Positions 6,935-10,651 of a stretch of DNA of 10,651 bases are shown piece after piece; positions within the stretch are counted from its first letter, which is position 1, and every line of letters begins with the position of its first letter. The stretch spans positions 1 to 10,651 of the forward strand of contig JAQXKW010000078.1 of the NCBI GenBank assembly GCA_029010655.1. The letters are read 5' to 3'. The stretch is from Clostridia bacterium (GTDB taxonomy: Bacteria > Bacillota > Clostridia > Oscillospirales > CAG-272). Made by a program: the position numbers and the translations under genes. Below the pieces are notes generated by a model. It had not been told where the DNA came from. It saw only the letters and a program-made list of their open reading frames with translations, and did not search any database.

Positions 6935-6978
6935 TCAAAGAAACTAAGAAGGGAATATATAATCCTCTTGAACAATTA

Positions 6979-7020
6979 ACCGCCGAGAGCAAAAAAACGT
7001 TGTTCTCGGCGGTGTTTATT
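6979..7020 (+). terminator. Terminator-like hairpin before the regulator gene
   Basis: ACCGCCGAGA (6979-6988) pairs with TCTCGGCGGT (7004-7013); with one G-T pair the stem extends to 6992/7000, about 14 pairs around an A-rich loop. It is followed by GTTTATT, a poor T-tract. It probably insulates the regulator from upstream transcription. Confidence 0.6.
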
Positions 7021-7094
7021 GCCCGTTACTATGCAAAAAATGAGAGTCTAATCACAAAATGAGATATTGTTATTTTTCTTTGTTACGGCTAAAA

Positions 7095-7113
7095 TATAAT
7101 CGTAAGCTTACGA
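7095..7113 (+). promoter_or_regulatory. -10 box plus palindromic candidate operator
   Basis: A perfect TATAAT (7095-7100) has no good -35 at 17 bases (only a T-rich stretch near 7072). Overlapping its last base, TCGTAAGCTTACGA (7100-7113) is a perfect 14-base palindrome that would cover the transcription start. Placement directly before an HTH regulator gene suggests an autoregulatory operator. The ribosome site AAAGGAG (7121-7127) and the ATG at 7138 follow. Confidence 0.55.
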
Positions 7114-7137
7114 AAAACAAAAAGGAGATTAATTTAT

Positions 7138-8070
7138 ATGAACTCAACTGTGTTTTCCGAAAATATGAAAAAATTCAGATTAGCAAAAAAATACACACAG
7201 GAAGATGTTGCTGAAAAGCTTTGCTTAACTGCTCAAAGCGTATCAAGATGGGAGTGTGGAAATTCTCTGCCAGATGTACTGCTGCTTCCCGAAATTGCCA
7301 AGCTTTACGGTGTTATGGTAGATGACCTTTTCAAAAAACAGTCCGTGGCTTATGACAATTATGCTCAAAGATTGTCGGCACTTTATGAAATAAGCAAAGA
7401 CCCCGAGGATTTTTTGAGATGCCGTCTTGAATATCAGAAATTGATGAGACTGGGTGAATTGTCGATGCTCGACAAATGGATGTATGCATGGATCCATATG
7501 GCTATGATGTATTTTTGCAAAGAAGAAGCGCTCAAATGGTTTGACGAAGTCTTAACTGACAAAACACAAAAAAATTCTCTTCCGTATAGAAGAGCAGCTT
7601 CCATGAAACAAGATATGCTGTTTTCTTTCGGTAAAGGTGAAGAAGTGATTGCGCAAAGACAGCATGAAATGGATGAAGCAGGGGGAGCGCTTGACGAGCG
7701 AGAGTGGATCTTGCTTATAGAAGCATATGAGTTGGCAAAGCAATATGAAAAGGCGCTTTCGGTTTGTAAGGAGGCAATGGAAAAGTATCCTGATAATTGG
7801 GAATTATGTTGTTGTGCCGGATTAGTCTGTTCCGATATGGGAAAATATAATGAAGCTATTACTTACTATGAAAAAGCAGAAAAAATAGGTACGTATTTTT
7901 GCGATGAAAAGTATGCTCTCGCTATGTGCTATCGAGAACTCGAAAAATTCAAAGAGGCATATCAGATTTATTTGGAAATTGCGGATATTCACCGCAAAAA
8001 CGGATATGACGTAGAGGCTGAGCAGGCTTTAGGGTACGCAAAGGAGATTGAAGATAAAATAAAACAATAA
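7138..8070 (+). CDS. XRE-family HTH transcriptional regulator with TPR-like C-terminal half
   Basis: This 310-residue protein pairs a Cro/C1-type helix-turn-helix with a helical repeat region. Residues about 8-65 carry the DNA-binding domain (KKFRLAKKYTQEDVAEKL, then TAQSVSRWECGNSLPDV and LPEIAKLYGVMVDDLF). From about 190 to the end, alternating helices such as AYELAKQYEKALSVCKEAMEKYP, GKYNEAITYYEKAEKI and EKFKEAYQIYLEIA look like tetratricopeptide repeats, a likely peptide- or protein-sensing surface. An odd feature is the run Cys224-Cys226 (WELCCCAG) with further cysteines at 210, 231, 255 and 264. Base composition is visibly more AT-rich than the neighbours (lines sampled by eye gave roughly 28-43% GC against 43-63% in fkp), and AAA/GAA codons dominate. 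The AAAGGAG site supports the start. The gene is flanked by terminator-like hairpins on both sides, so it is probably monocistronic. Its targets are unknown. Confidence 0.88.
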   Translation: MNSTVFSENMKKFRLAKKYTQEDVAEKLCLTAQSVSRWECGNSLPDVLLLPEIAKLYGVMVDDLFKKQSVAYDNYAQRLSALYEISKDPEDFLRCRLEYQKLMRLGELSMLDKWMYAWIHMAMMYFCKEEALKWFDEVLTDKTQKNSLPYRRAASMKQDMLFSFGKGEEVIAQRQHEMDEAGGALDEREWILLIEAYELAKQYEKALSVCKEAMEKYPDNWELCCCAGLVCSDMGKYNEAITYYEKAEKIGTYFCDEKYALAMCYRELEKFKEAYQIYLEIADIHRKNGYDVEAEQALGYAKEIEDKIKQ

Positions 8071-8134
8071 CTTTGTTGTAATTGATGTACGTTTGGCATT
8101 TGTGTCTGCAAATGCAGTGCCTGTCAAGAAAAGC

Positions 8135-8167
8135 GGACGAAGAATTATTTGAGTTCTTCGTCCTTTT
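8135..8167. terminator. Bidirectional terminator between convergent genes
   Basis: GGACGAAGAA (8135-8144) pairs with TTCTTCGTCC (8154-8163) around a 9-base loop. TTTT follows on the + strand, and on the - strand the stem is followed by GCTTTTC. It ends the regulator transcript 64 bases past its stop and can also stop the ABC transporter operon coming from the right. Confidence 0.78.
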
Positions 8168-8215
8168 CCTGTCGGTAGGTAACGTATTATATTGAATTTC
8201 AAAAACTGTCCTTAA

Positions 8216-8252
8216 GTGTATGTGCCATACGGGAGCGCCGTTTTACATACAC
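8216..8252. repeat. Inverted repeat downstream of the ABC operon
   Basis: GTGTATGT (8216-8223) pairs with ACATACAC (8245-8252) around a 21-base loop, ending 9 bases past the stop of the ATPase gene. On the - strand the nearest T-run is about 11 bases after the stem, so terminator function is doubtful. Confidence 0.4.
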
Positions 8253-8260
8253 AGATTAAA

Positions 8261-8989
8261 TTAATAAGACACGATAGTCTTTTTATTTCCGCCGATGTAG
8301 TCGCGGTCGAGAGACAGAACGCCGTTATCCATACGGAAAATTCTGTCCGCCTTTTCCGCGATAGAAAGGTCATGGGTAACCATGAGAAGCGTCTGCTTTC
8401 TGGTTTCTCTGATCTTCATAAGCAGGCGGAGCACCTCGTCCGCATTGGTACGGTCAAGGTTACCGGTAGGCTCGTCTGCAAACAGCATCTGAGGGTTGTT
8501 AATAAGCGCACGGGCGATAGCAACTCTCTGGCACTGACCGCCGGAAAGCTCGGAGGGCAGGTGGTGAAGTCTGTCGGAAAGACCGAGGGTTTCCACCAGC
8601 TCGCGGAGAGACTCCTGATAGCTTGCGTCGGGCTTGTTGCACATAACGGTGGGGAGCAGGATGTTCTCAAGAGCGGTGAACTGAGGGATAAGGTTGTGCT
8701 TCTGATAAATGAAGCCCATCTTTTCGCCTCTGAAGCGTCCCAGCTCGTCTGCGCCCATCTTGGTGATGTCCTGGTTGTCGATAATGATTCTTCCCGCATT
8801 TGCACGGTCAAGACCTGCGCAGATGTGGAGGAAGGTGGATTTACCGGAACCGGAGGAACCGATGATTGCAACGAATTCACCTTTTTCTATTTTGATGTTC
8901 GCACGGTTGACTGCGGTGATGACTGAGTCTGACTGTCTGTACTGTTTAATAACGCTTTCAGTCTGAAGCATGTATTCTGTAGTAGCCAT
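8261..8989 (-). CDS. ABC transporter ATP-binding protein, MacB/LolD type
   Basis: This is a 242-residue ATPase subunit of a lipoprotein/antimicrobial-peptide style exporter. It has the full set of nucleotide-binding motifs: Walker A GSSGSGKST (44-52), Q-loop YQKHNLIP around Gln96, signature LSGGQ (148-152), Walker B MLFADE (168-173) and the H-loop His206 in VTHD. The residue after the signature is Cys153 (LSGGQCQR), where Gln is usual. The FADEPTGNLD segment and overall length match the MacB/LolD/FtsE group. It should sit on the cytoplasmic face bound to the FtsX-type permease encoded 38 bases upstream on the same strand. TTCCTTT at 8996-9002 (AAAGGAA on the coding strand) lies 6 bases before the ATG and supports the start. 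The ATPase comes second in the operon, and its 3' end faces the regulator gene. Substrate unknown. Confidence 0.93.
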   Translation of the reverse strand: MATTEYMLQTESVIKQYRQSDSVITAVNRANIKIEKGEFVAIIGSSGSGKSTFLHICAGLDRANAGRIIIDNQDITKMGADELGRFRGEKMGFIYQKHNLIPQFTALENILLPTVMCNKPDASYQESLRELVETLGLSDRLHHLPSELSGGQCQRVAIARALINNPQMLFADEPTGNLDRTNADEVLRLLMKIRETRKQTLLMVTHDLSIAEKADRIFRMDNGVLSLDRDYIGGNKKTIVSY

Positions 8990-9027
8990 TATTTATTCCT
9001 TTCCTTCGTTAGGTTGTTATTTCACGT

Positions 9028-10651
9028 TTATTCGTCGTCCTTGACGCCGGAGCCGCCGTTCTCAAGAGAGTAGCGGTTTTTGAAGTAGCTCTTGTAAGGA
9101 ATGTAAGCTGAGAAGAAGCCGCAGCCCACAGACATTACAACAGAGATTACCAGCGCATACCAAGGCATATAGAACGTATATCTTACGTATTCTCCTGAGA
9201 AGCCGGGAACCACTACGTTGTATATATAGAACATAGCGTAGCTTGCGATATAGCTGAGCAGGATACTTACTATAAGCGACATGAATGCCATGCTGAGTCC
9301 GCCCATAAGGTATATCTTTCTGATATCGGAGCCGTTGGCGCCCAGGGACTGTATGACGTTGAATTCCTTCTCACGCTTGTAGTAGTACTGAATCTGTGAG
9401 AAGAACCAGATGATAGGTGAAATACAAAGGATAAGAATTGAGATAGCGATATACAGCTCGTTGTAATGCTCATCGCTCTGTATGCTCTTTTTGGTGAGCT
9501 GATTCAGGTCGTTGACCACAATGGAGCCCACCTTGCTGAGACCGTCGCCTGCAATCATTTCACGGAGGGAGTCCTCAATGAAGGTGATATGCTTGGCAGA
9601 GAGCTGGAACACACTATTGTCGGAACGGACGGGGCTGTAAGTGTAAATGTTCAGCGTTGTTGCAACGGGCGATCTTCCCGTAACCGTCTCATATGTATCG
9701 TTCAGCATATAAACGGGAACGCTTCCGGAGGGAATATCCTTTATTACCGCACAAACGGTAAGCTCCGTGTAGTTATACTTAAAGTTCTTTATCTGCTTGC
9801 GGAGCAGGTTCTTACCGGACAGGTTGGAGTCAACCGCAGTAACCGCACCCTGATAGGTGGCAACCGCAATGGTGTCGCCCACCTTGAACTTATACTTGGA
9901 AATGTTTGAAACAGAGTCGCCGATAATTACATACTGGGTGTCGCCCTTGGATTCGTAAATCTGATTTACGTCGCCCTCTATTTCGTACTGGCTCAGGAAG
10001 CGGTAAAGGTCATTATCCTCGGGGTCATCCTTTGAGTACATTCCGGGGTCAACTGCCTTGTAAAGCACCTCGTTTGTTACCTTGTAGCTGCCCTCGCCGT
10101 CGTACTTGGAGTACGCATCGCCTCTGTCGTATGCGAAGAAGCCGGAGGAGAAGGCTTTAACATTCTTGGAGTTTACCAGCATAAAGGAGCTGATATACTT
10201 TGCCTCGGTTGAGGGGCTCTGTGCAAAGTCCAAATCTCCGTCGGTAGGAGTTGCGTTACCGGTAGCCTCAATGTTTTCGATTGCATTGAAGTTTTCTGCA
10301 AAGTCGTCGCCGTAGGCGGAAAGCTCATCCTTGAATTCTTCTCTGAAATCCTCGTTTACGGAGAGAATGTCTTCGCTGAGCGCCTTATCGTATGCGGCGG
10401 CTGTGCTGTCGGGATTTATGACCATAGTGTACTGAGGTCTGGGATATTCTACGTCGGTTGTGTAAATGTTAGCCAGATACAGACCGCATATAAACAGAGC
10501 GCAGAACACAATAGCCGTTGACAGAAGCTGAATGTTATATTTTCTGAATCTCCATATGGAGTACAGCTCATAGTGCTTGGGGAAGGATTTGCCCAACAGG
10601 TTGAAGGACTTTCTGGGGGAAGTAACCAGGTTGGAGTTGTCCTCGGTGATA
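9028..10651 (-). CDS. ABC transporter permease, FtsX/MacB-like (5' end outside window)
   Basis: At least 540 residues are visible, and the reading frame stays open to the right edge, so the true start is not here. A TTG at 10596 is not a credible start: the frame continues upstream with ...TEDNSNLVTSPRKSFNLL. Visible residues about 42-62 form a membrane helix (LLSTAIVFCALFICGLYLAN). A large acidic, Asp/Tyr-rich extracellular domain of more than 300 residues follows. The C-terminal FtsX module has three membrane segments, near SILILCISPIIWFF, GGLSMAFMSLIVSILLSYI and YALVISVVMSVGCGFFSAY. EFNVIQSLGANGSDIRKIY between the first two is the typical FtsX coupling loop. The juxtamembrane part upstream of the first visible helix resembles a linker, so the full protein may be a longer two-module permease. 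The gene pairs with the ATPase downstream. No substrate can be assigned. Confidence 0.85.
   Translation of the reverse strand, partial: ITEDNSNLVTSPRKSFNLLGKSFPKHYELYSIWRFRKYNIQLLSTAIVFCALFICGLYLANIYTTDVEYPRPQYTMVINPDSTAAAYDKALSEDILSVNEDFREEFKDELSAYGDDFAENFNAIENIEATGNATPTDGDLDFAQSPSTEAKYISSFMLVNSKNVKAFSSGFFAYDRGDAYSKYDGEGSYKVTNEVLYKAVDPGMYSKDDPEDNDLYRFLSQYEIEGDVNQIYESKGDTQYVIIGDSVSNISKYKFKVGDTIAVATYQGAVTAVDSNLSGKNLLRKQIKNFKYNYTELTVCAVIKDIPSGSVPVYMLNDTYETVTGRSPVATTLNIYTYSPVRSDNSVFQLSAKHITFIEDSLREMIAGDGLSKVGSIVVNDLNQLTKKSIQSDEHYNELYIAISILILCISPIIWFFSQIQYYYKREKEFNVIQSLGANGSDIRKIYLMGGLSMAFMSLIVSILLSYIASYAMFYIYNVVVPGFSGEYVRYTFYMPWYALVISVVMSVGCGFFSAYIPYKSYFKNRYSLENGGSGVKDDE

Larger units (their letters stand above)
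6600..7013. repeat. Intergenic array of eight inverted repeats
   Basis: The 544 bases between the EamA gene and the regulator hold no supportable gene. Instead there are stems at 6600-6621, 6637-6649 (GCGGT/ACCGC), 6720-6748, 6751-6819, 6839-6874, 6875-6900, 6909-6934 and 6979-7013. Several abut one another: 6874 touches 6875, and 6748 is two bases from 6751. Short reading frames across this stretch on either strand run through the stems and are not credible. The whole may be a composite of terminators and small repetitive palindromic elements. Confidence 0.8.

Noticed and set aside
6679..6975. 98-residue - strand frame and overlapping 68-residue + strand frame (6856-7062)
   Set aside because: Both run through perfect stem-loops and a T-tract terminator, with no ribosome site or recognisable sequence.
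8216..8926. 236-residue open frame on the + strand opposite the ABC ATPase
   Set aside because: The opposite strand carries all ABC motifs; this frame is its mirror.

Overview
The window looks like part of a Bacillota chromosome, most likely a gut-type Clostridia (Oscillospirales-like). Strong AAGGAGG-type ribosome binding sites, sigma-A style promoters (one TTGATT-17-TATAAT with an extended -10), U-tract terminators and the protein families present all point that way. Taxonomy is inferred from style, not from a marker gene. No rRNA, tRNA, CRISPR array, transposase or phage gene was seen.

Left part (1-6621, all + strand): after about 185 bases with no recognisable gene, a good promoter drives a large bifunctional L-fucokinase / GDP-L-fucose pyrophosphorylase (fkp), closed by a perfect terminator. 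A second promoter precedes a membrane-anchored alpha/beta hydrolase, L-fucose mutarotase (fucU), a CBM9-like carbohydrate-binding protein whose ATG overlaps the fucU stop, and an EamA-family transporter. FucU interconverts L-fucose anomers and Fkp turns L-fucose into fucose-1-phosphate and then GDP-L-fucose, so the two form a coherent salvage route. No fucI, fucK or fucA is visible, which favours GDP-fucose formation over catabolism, at least from this window.

Middle (6594-7137): a 544-base intergenic stretch made almost entirely of successive inverted repeats (eight), two of them with the same 9-base arms. It leads to a more AT-rich XRE-type HTH regulator with a TPR-like C-terminal half (7138-8070). 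A 14-base perfect palindrome sits directly behind this gene's TATAAT box and is a candidate operator.

Right part (8261-10651, - strand): a MacB/LolD-type ABC ATPase lies downstream of an FtsX-type permease whose 5' end is outside the window. A bidirectional terminator hairpin separates this operon from the convergent regulator gene.

No plainly new system is evident. The best leads are the fkp/fucU/CBM9-like locus, the hairpin array, and the AT-rich regulator with its palindrome.
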